The position numbers were made by a program, and so were the translations under genes. Below, in pieces: positions 1 through 8,603 of a stretch of DNA of 64,000 nucleotides. Within the stretch, counting starts at the first letter, position 1. Each line of letters begins with the position of its first letter. The DNA lies in the NCBI RefSeq assembly GCF_014529985.1, contig NZ_JACVMU010000003.1:124001-188000 (forward strand), in the 5' to 3' direction. The notes beneath the pieces are model-generated. The model saw only the letters and a program-made list of their open reading frames with translations, did no database searches and was not told the origin of the DNA. The DNA is from Leucobacter sp. cx-42 (lineage in GTDB: Bacteria; Actinomycetota; Actinomycetes; Actinomycetales; Microbacteriaceae).

Positions 1-470
1 CGATCCTCTTCGTGTTCCTTGGAGGTATGTTCTCGGCCTTTGTAGCAACGCTGGGAAAGACCGTGCTCCTGCGCGTAGAAGCGCTGTTGAAGGACCACCA
101 CTTCACCGTGGATAGCGATGGCGTCCTGACGCTATTCTGTTTGATTGGCCTGGGAATTGCGTCGGCGCTCTCAATCTATTTCACGCAGACGGCTTACACC
201 TGCAATCCTTCGGACGTTGTGGTCGCGGGGCTGACCGTCATCGATCCCGCGATCGCCGTAGTACTCGGCATTACCGTCCTGCATGAGGCGAATGGTGCTC
301 CACTGTGGGCGCTACTCCTGATGGCATTTGCCGGCGCTGTGGCGGTTTACGGAGTTGTGCGGCTTGCGCAAGCGGAGACTGCGACAACTCCGTCGGATTC
401 TTCTGCAAGCAAAGAGCCAGATAGCTCCACACTGACGCAAGACGGCGCGCACACCCCTTCAGCTGAGTAG
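1..470 (+). CDS. EamA/DMT-family membrane transporter, C-terminal part
   Basis: Partial gene: the reading frame is open to the left edge, so the true start lies outside the window. The visible ~155 residues carry about four hydrophobic segments separated by short polar loops, including a stretch with TAYTCNPSDVVVAGLTVIDP and a following IAVVLGITVLHE helix. This arrangement, a substrate-facing turn and then the last helices of a ten-helix drug/metabolite transporter, is typical of the second EamA repeat. The tail after about residue 120 is hydrophilic and Ser/Thr/Glu-rich, presumably cytoplasmic. The substrate cannot be told from sequence. It converges with the ATP-grasp gene and an inverted repeat lies across its stop codon. 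Confidence 0.7.
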   Translation, partial: ILFVFLGGMFSAFVATLGKTVLLRVEALLKDHHFTVDSDGVLTLFCLIGLGIASALSIYFTQTAYTCNPSDVVVAGLTVIDPAIAVVLGITVLHEANGAPLWALLLMAFAGAVAVYGVVRLAQAETATTPSDSSASKEPDSSTLTQDGAHTPSAE

Positions 471-484
471 GGGGCATGCGCGCC
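444..484. terminator. Inverted repeat between convergent genes
   Basis: GGCGCGCA at 444-451 pairs perfectly with TGCGCGCC at 477-484, and inside it CCCC can pair with GGGG. It overlaps the end of the EamA gene and precedes the stop of the ATP-grasp gene, so it could stop transcripts from both sides. There is no clear T tract, so the assignment is moderate. Confidence 0.45.
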
Positions 485-515
485 GAGTCATGAACTCGCG
501 CGACTGCACAAGCGT

Positions 516-1727
516 CTAAATGCGCTGCGCGTGCACACGCTGCAAAGCTGCTGCGTCCTCCGGCGACTGCCCCTGAATCGGCTCACCGTTCCACACGATG
601 TCTTCTCCCATAGCTTTCAGCAGTGCTTCACGTTTCCCCTTCGACAACGCAGCGCCATGCAGTAGGGCCGCAGGCCCCCACATCATTGCAAGCGAATCAT
701 GCCAGCCTTTCCCGATGTCACGAACTGAGATGAGGTCATGCAGCGAAGTCTTCAAGTGTTGTACCGGCTCGGTGAACGCATCAGCAAGCACCGCCAATTT
801 AATTTCCCGCTCGACCCCGGGTTCAACGACAATCGGCTCGGTTACATTCCCGAGTAACGCCCGCACGAACTCATCAGTTTCGAGCAGAATGACACCGTTC
901 GTTGGTCTCGGGTTGCATTCGATGGCGTCAAGCCCTCCAGCTCGCTTCACAAAGTCAAAAGACAATTGCCCGGTGTAGTTGGGGTCAAGGCAGTCTATGA
1001 GCTTCTGCGTGTAGTCAAGGGTGAGCGAGCTATCCTCCGCACGGAAGGCGATTCCAGTGCTGTGCGCCCACTGCTCAGGGGCACTGTACGTGCAATGTGC
1101 AGTGACTTTCCCATCGACGATGACACTATAGGTGCACAGCATTGGACCATCGACAAACGGCTGCACAAGCCAAGGCTGTTCTTCCGTTGGATGACAGTCT
1201 TCAACAGCCATTTTTTCAGCGAGTGGACCAGTGTTGGTCAACAGCCCAACGCCTCCGCGCGAGAACACCGCACGCGCGAAGTATCTCGGAAATCGAGCGA
1301 TAGCTTCGTATAGCTCTTCTTCGTTCGACACTACGACAGTCTCAGGAATTGGCACGCCTGCTTGTTCAGCCAACCGCTGGAAACTTCCTTTGTCATGCAG
1401 CCGCGCCAACTTGTCAAAGCTCCCGGTAAAGAGCGTGACACCTTCTGGCAGATCTGCTGCACGCGCAGCCAGATAGAACGCTTCCTCAAATGTGGGAATA
1501 ATAATGTCGAGATCGTGAGCGCGAACCGCCTCGCACACATCCGCGATGAACTGATCTGTCTCAAACCGCGGCGACGCCAAAAGCACGTGCCCTGCAAGAT
1601 ACTTTGAATGGCTCCCGATCGCACCATGGTAGGTATCTGCAGCGACCACATAGTGACCGCTACTCCCAAGCTTTCTAATGATGTCTAAGGCAAAAGTATT
1701 CCTAGAACTCGTAACCAGTGCGCGCAT
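516..1727 (-). CDS. ATP-grasp domain protein (carboxylate-amine ligase-like)
   Basis: About 403 residues. The N-terminus (MRALVTSSRN) forms a Rossmann-like pre-ATP-grasp domain. The central part has LHDKGSFQRLAEQAGVPIPET, the usual entry to an ATP-grasp fold, and the C-terminal half has SFDFVKRAGGLDAIECNPRP, where E and N match the metal-binding positions of carbamoyl-phosphate synthase-like ATP-grasp enzymes. Such enzymes join a carboxylate to an amine or thiol through an acyl phosphate; the substrates here are unknown. The ATG at 1727 is preferred over a GTG at 1742 because AAAGGGAA lies just before it and overlaps the stop of the upstream YhgE gene, implying translational coupling. It is the last gene of a cluster with two YhgE proteins. 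A related alternative is an enzyme of amide natural-product synthesis. Confidence 0.75.
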   Translation of the reverse strand: MRALVTSSRNTFALDIIRKLGSSGHYVVAADTYHGAIGSHSKYLAGHVLLASPRFETDQFIADVCEAVRAHDLDIIIPTFEEAFYLAARAADLPEGVTLFTGSFDKLARLHDKGSFQRLAEQAGVPIPETVVVSNEEELYEAIARFPRYFARAVFSRGGVGLLTNTGPLAEKMAVEDCHPTEEQPWLVQPFVDGPMLCTYSVIVDGKVTAHCTYSAPEQWAHSTGIAFRAEDSSLTLDYTQKLIDCLDPNYTGQLSFDFVKRAGGLDAIECNPRPTNGVILLETDEFVRALLGNVTEPIVVEPGVEREIKLAVLADAFTEPVQHLKTSLHDLISVRDIGKGWHDSLAMMWGPAALLHGAALSKGKREALLKAMGEDIVWNGEPIQGQSPEDAAALQRVHAQRI

Positions 1728-1738
1728 AACGTTCCCTT

Positions 1739-3925
1739 TCACATGAGTTTCGTTGACTCGAGAGCTCGAGCCAGGTTGTTGTTCATCTTGAGTACGGGCA
1801 GCCGAAGCACCAACCCGATGAGCAGCGCTGGCACGACGAAGAGTGCCAGCAATCCAAGCGATATCCAGTAGTCACCGTCGTAGACACCAGCGATTGCAGA
1901 GCGCACCGCATTGGTTGCGTGAGTAACAGGCAGCCACGGACTGATGTTTTGGAACCAGACGGGCAAAACTGAAAGTGGATATGCCCCTCCACCGGCGGAA
2001 ATCTGGACAACAAGCAAGAACACCGCTGTGGCTTTGCCAGCCTCCCCGAAAGAAAGCACAAGCGTGTAGGTAATGAGCGCAAAGACGAGAGACATCACCC
2101 AGCCGGCGAGCAACAAGAGGAACGGGTGTGCTGGACGCACCCCAACAAACCCCATGAGGCCCAAGTACGCGAGTGAGCTTTGCGCCAGGCAGAGCAGCGC
2201 AAAGATGCCAAACCGCCCCAAGTACTCCTGACTCTTCGTCAGCGGATCACGATTCCGCAGTAGCTCCTGATTCACGTCGGTCCGGATCACTACCGCCAAG
2301 AGTAACGCGCCGACCCAGAGTCCAAGTACCGTGTAGAAGGGAGCCATCTGGGCTCCAAAGGAGTCGACCTTGAACACCGCAATCTGCTTAAGTCCTACCG
2401 GATCCGTGAGTTCCCCGGCAAGAATCGCTGAGTTCGACCCGATGAGTTCCGTAACCTCAGAGAAATCTCCAGTTTCGGCGGCTTTGTGCAGTGCACTAGC
2501 GAGTGTCGCGACCTGATTTGCACTAAGTCGTAAGTCCTTCGCAAGCGCTGTCGTTGTTGATTCCGCCTCGGTCAGGGTACTGATCAACGTCCCAGATCCG
2601 CCGTCGAGCGTCTGCGTTGCCTGTGCGAGGTGACCAGCGATCGAACCCACGTTTTCGCTGACCGAATCTAGACTTCCAGCAAGCTGTTCCAGCTTTGGGC
2701 GAAGATCCTCTTCAAATGAGACACGAGCTTGCTCGATTGCGCCTCGTGTCTCACTGGCCAAATCTCGAATCTCATCGACGACAACGGCGAGTTCCGCGTC
2801 GCCCTGATCGAGTGATTCCTGTGCTCGAGTGATTCGGTCTTGGAGCCGAGTTTGTCGCTCAATCACCTCATCCAAGTCAGTTACTGCACGCTCCAGCGCC
2901 TGCTGCAATGCCGGCACCGTCGCATTCTCTGATTGGGTTTGTAGTTCGGATCTGAGCTCTGAGTAGTGCTCTATCTGCGTGCCAACGTCGTCAGCTAATG
3001 CGCTGAGGAGTGCAGACATGGCGGCTGGCTGCTGCGCAACAGAAGATTCCAGCTGGTTCACACGATCAATGAGGTGCTGATAACTTGCTGACGTCTCAGA
3101 CAAGGCTGATGAGATTGAATCCGTCGAGACTTGTAGTACGTCCTTCAATGTCCGCACAGCATTCAGGCCTTTACCAACAGCCCCCGCACTGTCATCTACT
3201 GCACCCCCAGCTGCTTCAGTAAGTGAGTTCGCACTCTCAACGAGAGCCCGACTCGACGACAGCAACGAACTGAGCAGATCAAGGGTACTCGCCGCAGTTC
3301 TCAGGTCGAGGACGGCGGAGTTCGCTGCGGTCGCGAGTCGTCGGACCGCAGATTGAGCTTCCGGAGATCCCAAATTCTGCGCAAGTGCAGAGATCGTGCT
3401 GAGTCCTACTTCGTTGAGGGACTTTGTAAACGTGTCATTGATCTTTGTTGAAACCTCCGTCGCCGCTTCATCGGTGATCTTTGGTGAAAGCGCATTCGTC
3501 TTCTCATTTGAGTAGTACTCGATATGCGCGGCTTCAGCACCCGGACTCAAAAAGGTCATCATGTCGCTACTGAAGGTTTCTGGGAGCACCAGCGCGGCAT
3601 AGTACTCACCAGACCTCGTCCCTTCAATCGCTTCTTCCTGCGAGGTGAACACCCAGTTGAGGTCTGAGTTTCCCCGCAGATTTGAAAGCACCTGATCTCC
3701 GACGTTGAGAGGCATCGGAAACAACTCGCTGATGAAGCCTTTGTCTGTGTTTGCTACGGCGACCTTCAGGTTCTTGACGTTCCCGAATGGGTTCCAACTG
3801 GAAAGCACGTTGAACCAACCAAAGAACGACGGAATAACCACTACCCCGAATAGCACCACAATGGCGATTGCATTGCGTGTAATCTTCTGCAAATCCGTTC
3901 GGATGAGCCAAACAATGTTCTTCAT
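1739..3925 (-). CDS. YhgE/Pip-family membrane protein, copy 2
   Basis: 728 residues. One hydrophobic helix near residues 17-40 is followed by the WNPFGNVKNLKVAVANTDKG motif found near the start of YhgE/Pip proteins. Residues ~150-500 form a long polar, coiled-coil-prone extracytoplasmic region rich in Ala, Ser, Glu and Leu, and the last ~200 residues contain six hydrophobic helices resembling the ABC-2 permease fold. Relatives include the phage receptor Pip and the EsaA/YueB proteins of type VIIb secretion, but most actinobacterial members have no tested role. The gene starts six bases after the stop of the larger copy upstream, so both are probably cotranscribed and may form a heteromer. An export function is inferred. 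Confidence 0.8.
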   Translation of the reverse strand: MKNIVWLIRTDLQKITRNAIAIVVLFGVVVIPSFFGWFNVLSSWNPFGNVKNLKVAVANTDKGFISELFPMPLNVGDQVLSNLRGNSDLNWVFTSQEEAIEGTRSGEYYAALVLPETFSSDMMTFLSPGAEAAHIEYYSNEKTNALSPKITDEAATEVSTKINDTFTKSLNEVGLSTISALAQNLGSPEAQSAVRRLATAANSAVLDLRTAASTLDLLSSLLSSSRALVESANSLTEAAGGAVDDSAGAVGKGLNAVRTLKDVLQVSTDSISSALSETSASYQHLIDRVNQLESSVAQQPAAMSALLSALADDVGTQIEHYSELRSELQTQSENATVPALQQALERAVTDLDEVIERQTRLQDRITRAQESLDQGDAELAVVVDEIRDLASETRGAIEQARVSFEEDLRPKLEQLAGSLDSVSENVGSIAGHLAQATQTLDGGSGTLISTLTEAESTTTALAKDLRLSANQVATLASALHKAAETGDFSEVTELIGSNSAILAGELTDPVGLKQIAVFKVDSFGAQMAPFYTVLGLWVGALLLAVVIRTDVNQELLRNRDPLTKSQEYLGRFGIFALLCLAQSSLAYLGLMGFVGVRPAHPFLLLLAGWVMSLVFALITYTLVLSFGEAGKATAVFLLVVQISAGGGAYPLSVLPVWFQNISPWLPVTHATNAVRSAIAGVYDGDYWISLGLLALFVVPALLIGLVLRLPVLKMNNNLARALESTKLM

Positions 3926-3931
3926 CTGTGC

Positions 3932-6511
3932 TTACACTCGCTCTCTGAGCTCATCAAGCCTGGTGTCTGAGTGAGTAGCATTTTCCTCGTGCGCAAGCTT
4001 CAGCTTGAGTTCTGGCGCTGGAAGGCTCCCCAGCTTCTTCGCGAATCGCAGATTCTGCTTGAGGTACTCGAGCACCACAACCACTCCGATTGTTATGAGG
4101 CACAGAAGCCCCCACAATCCCAGTACTGTCGTCCTCGAAGCCGGCAAGAGCCAGGCGATGACTACGAGGACAGCAGTGACGCCTGCCCAAATCAGGAGCG
4201 ATAGCCGCAGCAGCGTAAGATGGCGTTCTTCAAACCAATGCGCTTGTCGCACTGTTCGCTCACGGAATTTCTGACGGTTGGTGAGCGCCTGAACGAGCTG
4301 AGTTACTCGGCGGCGAGACCCGAGCACCTGGACGTTCTCGCTCAAGAAGAGCCCCGTCATACTGAGCTTGCTGTTGAAGAGTCGCGCAAAATTGCCAAGT
4401 CTTTGTCTGAAGAATAGCCCCAGTGCAAATGCAAGCACAGCATAGAAAGTGAGCACTAAGAATGAGCGCCAGTAGTCACCGTGGTAGAAGCCTCCAATGG
4501 TCTCGCGCATTGCGTCGATGCCATAGGTGAATGGGAAGAACGGGTACAGCGCTCTAAAGAAGCCAGGCATCATTTCGATCGGGTAAATTCCTGATGCACC
4601 TGGAATCTGCATGATCACCAGCAGAATCGCCATTCCCTTTCCGACGTACCCAAAAGACATCGCCAGCGCATAGATAATCGCCATGTATACAAACCCGGCA
4701 AAGATGCTGGTGAGAACGTACGCAGCTGCGCTGGCCATCTGCACCCCGATAACGACATTTCCCACGCTGACGAGCAGCGCTTGGAAGAAATTAATCGTGG
4801 CGAGCAGCATCCAACGACCGAGGTAGGCCTGCCTCACTGTGAGGTCTTCGACCCCCTCAGTGTCCACTTCAAGCTTGAGCAGGACAACCAGCACAAACGC
4901 AGCAATCCACAGTGAGAGGTTCGTAAACAGTGGGGCCATTGCGGAGCCATACGTCTTAACTGGGAACACGATCTTTTCTTGAACGGTCACAGGCGACGCC
5001 ATGAAGTCGGCAATCTTCGCAGGGTCCAAGTTGCGCAAGCTCTGCGCCTGCTTCCACAGCTGCGCCGATTGCAGTGCTCCGACATCGGCTCGGAGTACCA
5101 CGAGTTGTTGCCGGAGCATGTCAAGATTTTTCCCCATCGCTGTCGCAGCAACGCCCGCGTCACTCAATACGTCTTCCAAAGTGTCTACGACCTGTTCGGC
5201 CTCGACGAGCAACGCCTTCTGTGCGCCAAGAGACGCAGCGAGCCCGCCCGCTGAGGCAGTCAGGCCGCTGAGCGCCTGGTTGAGTTGAGGAAGTGCGTTC
5301 TGGGTGGCGGCGCCAATAGAACTGGTAGCTTGAGCAGAGCTTTCAATTGCGTTACGCATCGTTTGCGCGGCAGCTTGTATTTCGGTATTCGTCTGAGCCA
5401 CCTCGGTGTTCAGCGACTCTAGCTTTTCTAGTACCTGCTGGTCAGCTGTATTCTGCGTCTGCAGCCCAGCAATCGCGGCAGAAATCTCTTGATATTGCGG
5501 GTCTCCTGGCGAGAGTGTTGCGAGCACTCCTTGGAGTTCGGTCAGCACTCTTCCATTCGCTTCAACAATCGCCGACGCATCGCTTGTTGCGGTAGCAAGC
5601 ACGGCAGTCGCCTGATCTATGCCTGCGGTTGCAGCTGAAAATCTCTGATTCAGCTTCGCAGAAATATCAGCGAGCTTTGCCGAACCGGTGACGCTGACGC
5701 CCGTCAGAGAGCCGGACAATGCTGTAATCCCGGTCTGCACCTCGTTGACAATGCCGTCGAGCTCGGAAATCACCGACTGGGTTCCGTCGATGGCATCTCG
5801 AGCATTTTGGAGCGCAGACCTCACGTCTCCCAACGCAGAGTCGCCAGCAGTGAGCACCGCACCAATATCGGTTACTGCTTTCTTGGCGGTATCGACCTGA
5901 GAGAGCACTTTTCCCAATGCGTTGAGCGATTGATCTTGAGCACTTTCAATGTGGCTGTTGATCTCGACGCCAGCTTGTTCAAGGGTGGTGGTGAGGGTCT
6001 CAGAAACTGTAGAAACAAAGTTTGAATTGATCTGAGTTTGCACGGTCGTTGCCCCGACTCCCGTGATTTTTGGTGCGATCGCGTTCGCTTTCTCATTCAC
6101 GTAGTACTCAAGCTCGGGCCGAGTGAAGTCCCCCGTCGTGACGCTGAGAAGGTCACTACTAAACTTCGCAGGCACGACAATGGCCGCGTAGACCTCTCCG
6201 GATTTCACCGCATGCATCGCGGCTTCTTCATCCAGGAATTGCCAGCCCAACTGATCATTCTGCTTAAGTTGAGCAACTACTTGGTTTCCGACGTTCACCT
6301 CGCCAGTAAGTGTTGACGAAGCACCGGTATCCAGATTCACAACGGCAACTTTGACAGCCTTCGTATCGGAGTATGGATCCCAAAACGCAATGATGTTGAA
6401 CCATGCGTAGAGCGACGGAATGATGATGATGCCGACCAAGATAAGGATTGCCTGAGGAACGCGGGCGAACCGTTTCAGGTCCCGAACATAAACTCTGAAG
6501 ACGTTATTCAC
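3932..6511 (-). CDS. YhgE/Pip-family membrane protein, copy 1 (long form)
   Basis: 859 residues; the start is a GTG with GAGGAG six bases upstream. Architecture matches the neighbouring copy: an N-terminal helix (residues ~15-38), the WDPYSDTKAVKVAVVNLDTG motif, a long Ala/Gln/Thr-rich coiled-coil-like extracytoplasmic stretch to about residue 540, then a block of six hydrophobic helices. It is longer than its partner because of an extra cytoplasmic segment rich in Arg/Gln and two more helices near residues 770-830. The two proteins share layout and local motifs but are clearly diverged. A strong hairpin separates the gene from the amide hydrolase upstream, so the YhgE pair and the ATP-grasp gene may form their own transcript. 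Confidence 0.8.
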   Translation of the reverse strand: MNNVFRVYVRDLKRFARVPQAILILVGIIIIPSLYAWFNIIAFWDPYSDTKAVKVAVVNLDTGASSTLTGEVNVGNQVVAQLKQNDQLGWQFLDEEAAMHAVKSGEVYAAIVVPAKFSSDLLSVTTGDFTRPELEYYVNEKANAIAPKITGVGATTVQTQINSNFVSTVSETLTTTLEQAGVEINSHIESAQDQSLNALGKVLSQVDTAKKAVTDIGAVLTAGDSALGDVRSALQNARDAIDGTQSVISELDGIVNEVQTGITALSGSLTGVSVTGSAKLADISAKLNQRFSAATAGIDQATAVLATATSDASAIVEANGRVLTELQGVLATLSPGDPQYQEISAAIAGLQTQNTADQQVLEKLESLNTEVAQTNTEIQAAAQTMRNAIESSAQATSSIGAATQNALPQLNQALSGLTASAGGLAASLGAQKALLVEAEQVVDTLEDVLSDAGVAATAMGKNLDMLRQQLVVLRADVGALQSAQLWKQAQSLRNLDPAKIADFMASPVTVQEKIVFPVKTYGSAMAPLFTNLSLWIAAFVLVVLLKLEVDTEGVEDLTVRQAYLGRWMLLATINFFQALLVSVGNVVIGVQMASAAAYVLTSIFAGFVYMAIIYALAMSFGYVGKGMAILLVIMQIPGASGIYPIEMMPGFFRALYPFFPFTYGIDAMRETIGGFYHGDYWRSFLVLTFYAVLAFALGLFFRQRLGNFARLFNSKLSMTGLFLSENVQVLGSRRRVTQLVQALTNRQKFRERTVRQAHWFEERHLTLLRLSLLIWAGVTAVLVVIAWLLPASRTTVLGLWGLLCLITIGVVVVLEYLKQNLRFAKKLGSLPAPELKLKLAHEENATHSDTRLDELRERV

Positions 6512-6610
6512 TAACGCTCCTCAACCTTTGAGTCGATGTACGCATTGTTTACCGCCTCTTCCTCATTGATACCCAGTGCAAGCACTGCACTGGAGTCTGG
6601 GCGGGGAATA

Positions 6611-6639
6611 CCGGGGCAGCCATCTTTCGGCTGCCCCGG
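6611..6639 (-). terminator. Hairpin between amide hydrolase and YhgE genes
   Basis: CCGGGGCAGCC and GGCTGCCCCGG form a perfect 11-bp stem with a seven-base loop, 17 bases beyond the stop of the amide hydrolase gene on the minus strand. No T run follows, so it may attenuate rather than stop transcription into the YhgE genes. Confidence 0.65.
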
Positions 6640-6655
6640 GCCCCTGAGACTGCTG

Positions 6656-7741
6656 TTAACTTGCTGCTTTGCCCAAGCCGAGTTTCTTAAAGACCTTCGC
6701 CATCTCCTCGAATTCATCCTGCTTCTTCGCAACGAACTCGAGTGCTTCCCGACCGACACGAGAGAATTCCAGACCGAGTTCGCCGGGATTATGGAACTTA
6801 TGGCTGACGTCACCAGAAAGGCCGCCTTCAAGCGCGAGCTTTCCAACGAGGTCGAGTTTCAACTCTTCTGTGCCCTCTGCGAAGCTGAGCTTTTCAAAGT
6901 CAACCCACACAATGTTTGGTCGGGTCGTTGATTCAAACGCGTAGCGCTTGTTTGTCAGGTCAGCAACTACCTGCCAGATAGTTTGCGATGCATCCGGTTT
7001 TCCTGGCTCAGGGGTACGGAACGGCTGCGCAGCATTTCGAATGATGCTGAACATCGCAGCCATAGCCTGCAGTTGAGTTTTCGGCTGTACCTGATGCTCG
7101 ACGTAGTATGACGCACGAGCAAAACGGTCGCTTGCGAGGGTAGATCCAGGGAGCGGCTTGTCACCGCCGAGCCCGGTGATTTCCTTCGCGAGTTCAAGCT
7201 GCTTGTCATAGGTCGGCGAATTCGTCATGACTTTGTAGTCGCGGCTGTGGTAAACCTGTGCTTTCCCACCAACGTACTCAATGATTGCTGAGTCACCCGT
7301 TGCATCGTTGAGTGCCAAGTGAAGCGTAGGTACCAGATGACCTGTCGGATCAAACAGCTGCGATACTCTGACGTCAGTACTGTTTGTCCATTCAACAGCT
7401 TCTGCAACGGTTGCAAAGTTGTCGAGATAGTACTGCAACCAAACTGACTGGCTGAGCTGCACATCTGATTCATCTGGCTTCCCGTAATCTGACTCAGCGA
7501 GCCAGAGAATGTGTCCAGCAAATCCTGCCTCGTTCATTCCGTCAGTGGCAATGAGATCAAACGCAGTAGCGATGACGCTGCCGTACTTGGACTTCCAAGA
7601 AAGTTTGCCGTTCACACCATCAGCCCGCTGGATTCCCCGAGGCATCTTCCACAGGTTCGTCAAGAGATCCATATGGAAGTCCATGTTTCGACCGACAATT
7701 ACGGCGCCGTTTGCGTCAGGCCACAATACTCTTGTGCACAT
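6656..7741 (-). CDS. Linear amide C-N hydrolase of the choloylglycine hydrolase / penicillin V acylase family
   Basis: 361 residues. The start decides the chemistry: an ATG at 7741 preceded by AAGGAAAGG makes the protein begin Met-Cys-Thr-Arg, so removal of Met exposes Cys as the N-terminal nucleophile, as in all Ntn hydrolases of this family. Other family marks are GRNMDFH near residue 18, an FDLIATDGMNEAGF segment placing conserved Asp and Asn residues, and NDATGDSAIIEY. An upstream in-frame ATG would bury the Cys and is unlikely. Family members cleave conjugated bile salts, penicillin V or N-acyl-homoserine lactones; the substrate cannot be read from sequence. No signal peptide is seen, so it is probably cytoplasmic. 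Neighbours are a small membrane protein and glutamate decarboxylase upstream. Confidence 0.85.
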   Translation of the reverse strand: MCTRVLWPDANGAVIVGRNMDFHMDLLTNLWKMPRGIQRADGVNGKLSWKSKYGSVIATAFDLIATDGMNEAGFAGHILWLAESDYGKPDESDVQLSQSVWLQYYLDNFATVAEAVEWTNSTDVRVSQLFDPTGHLVPTLHLALNDATGDSAIIEYVGGKAQVYHSRDYKVMTNSPTYDKQLELAKEITGLGGDKPLPGSTLASDRFARASYYVEHQVQPKTQLQAMAAMFSIIRNAAQPFRTPEPGKPDASQTIWQVVADLTNKRYAFESTTRPNIVWVDFEKLSFAEGTEELKLDLVGKLALEGGLSGDVSHKFHNPGELGLEFSRVGREALEFVAKKQDEFEEMAKVFKKLGLGKAAS

Positions 7742-7850
7742 AGCTTGTACCTTTCCTTGCTGTGTTGTCTTCACCTCTAGAGTTCAGACTTGTTCAATTT
7801 CAAATATGTAGATGATCTTTTTTCGCTGAGGCAGTGGCGCATTCAGAGCG

Positions 7851-8531
7851 CTATGAACGTCGCAGGTTGGCTGTTCCCCGGTTCCAGGGCATTCCCGGCA
7901 ATGCGACTGCGGATGCCGCCACAAAGCAGATCGCGCCGATGAAAGTTCCCCAGTTTGCAAGCGGAGAGTCTTTTGTCGTCCCATCGTCGAGCACAAACGC
8001 ACCGACCGCGGAGAACGCGAACGCGATGCAACCAATCATGTTGATGTGCGCCGCCCACCAGCCAGGATTCGTCGGCGCCCAAACAGTCGCTTCCGCACGA
8101 TAGAAAGCGACATACACCAGGAATGCACTGACGAGGAAAGCAACTGATCCGCCTGCATCTGGGTTCCAGACGAAGCGTTTCTCTGAGTCAACCGACGCTG
8201 CTGTAAGCGCGGACGTCGTGCTCACGTTGAACAGCAAGGTTCCAAAGGTCTGAGTCGCTGCGGCGAGCCATTCCGCGCGCAGCGCCTTTCCATGTCCTGT
8301 GTTCTTCGTCGCGTCGCCACTGAGAACGAGCTGGAATAGGCCTGCCGTAGTAAAGAACCAGGCTCCGACAAAGCACACCCAGTTCGTGAAGTTGGCTCCC
8401 GCAAACCCCCAAATCGAAGCAGCAGAACCAAGCGCGAAAAGCGAGCCACCGACGATGAAGTACCAGCTCTGCTTTGCAACATTCGGCACGAGAAAGCCGG
8501 CGCGACCCTTCTCAGCAATCGTGTGATTCAT
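7851..8531 (-). CDS. Membrane protein of unknown function (YrhK-like)
   Basis: 226 residues with about six hydrophobic helices. The first part (KQSWYFIVGGSLFALGSAASIWGF, then NWVCFVGAWFFTTAGLFQL) resembles the short YrhK-type membrane domain, and the same pattern of Trp-rich helices recurs later (WWAAHINMIGCIAFAFSAVGAF). I do not recognise a transport motif. The ATG at 8531 has GGAG six bases upstream; an in-frame GTG two codons earlier would abut that ribosome site. It sits 72 bases downstream of glutamate decarboxylase, where other bacteria carry the GadC Glu/GABA antiporter, but it is far too short and different to be GadC. Confidence 0.55.
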   Translation of the reverse strand: MNHTIAEKGRAGFLVPNVAKQSWYFIVGGSLFALGSAASIWGFAGANFTNWVCFVGAWFFTTAGLFQLVLSGDATKNTGHGKALRAEWLAAATQTFGTLLFNVSTTSALTAASVDSEKRFVWNPDAGGSVAFLVSAFLVYVAFYRAEATVWAPTNPGWWAAHINMIGCIAFAFSAVGAFVLDDGTTKDSPLANWGTFIGAICFVAASAVALPGMPWNRGTANLRRS

Positions 8532-8603
8532 ACTCACTCCAGATAAAGAGGAATCAGCAACCGGCTCTTCGCCGCCCTGAGCGGTTTTCTACGGAGCGTT
8601 CGA

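Noticed and set aside
7851-8531. GadC-like Glu/GABA antiporter next to gadB
   Set aside because: Only about six helices and 226 residues; GadC has about twelve helices and ~500 residues, and no APC-family motif is visible.
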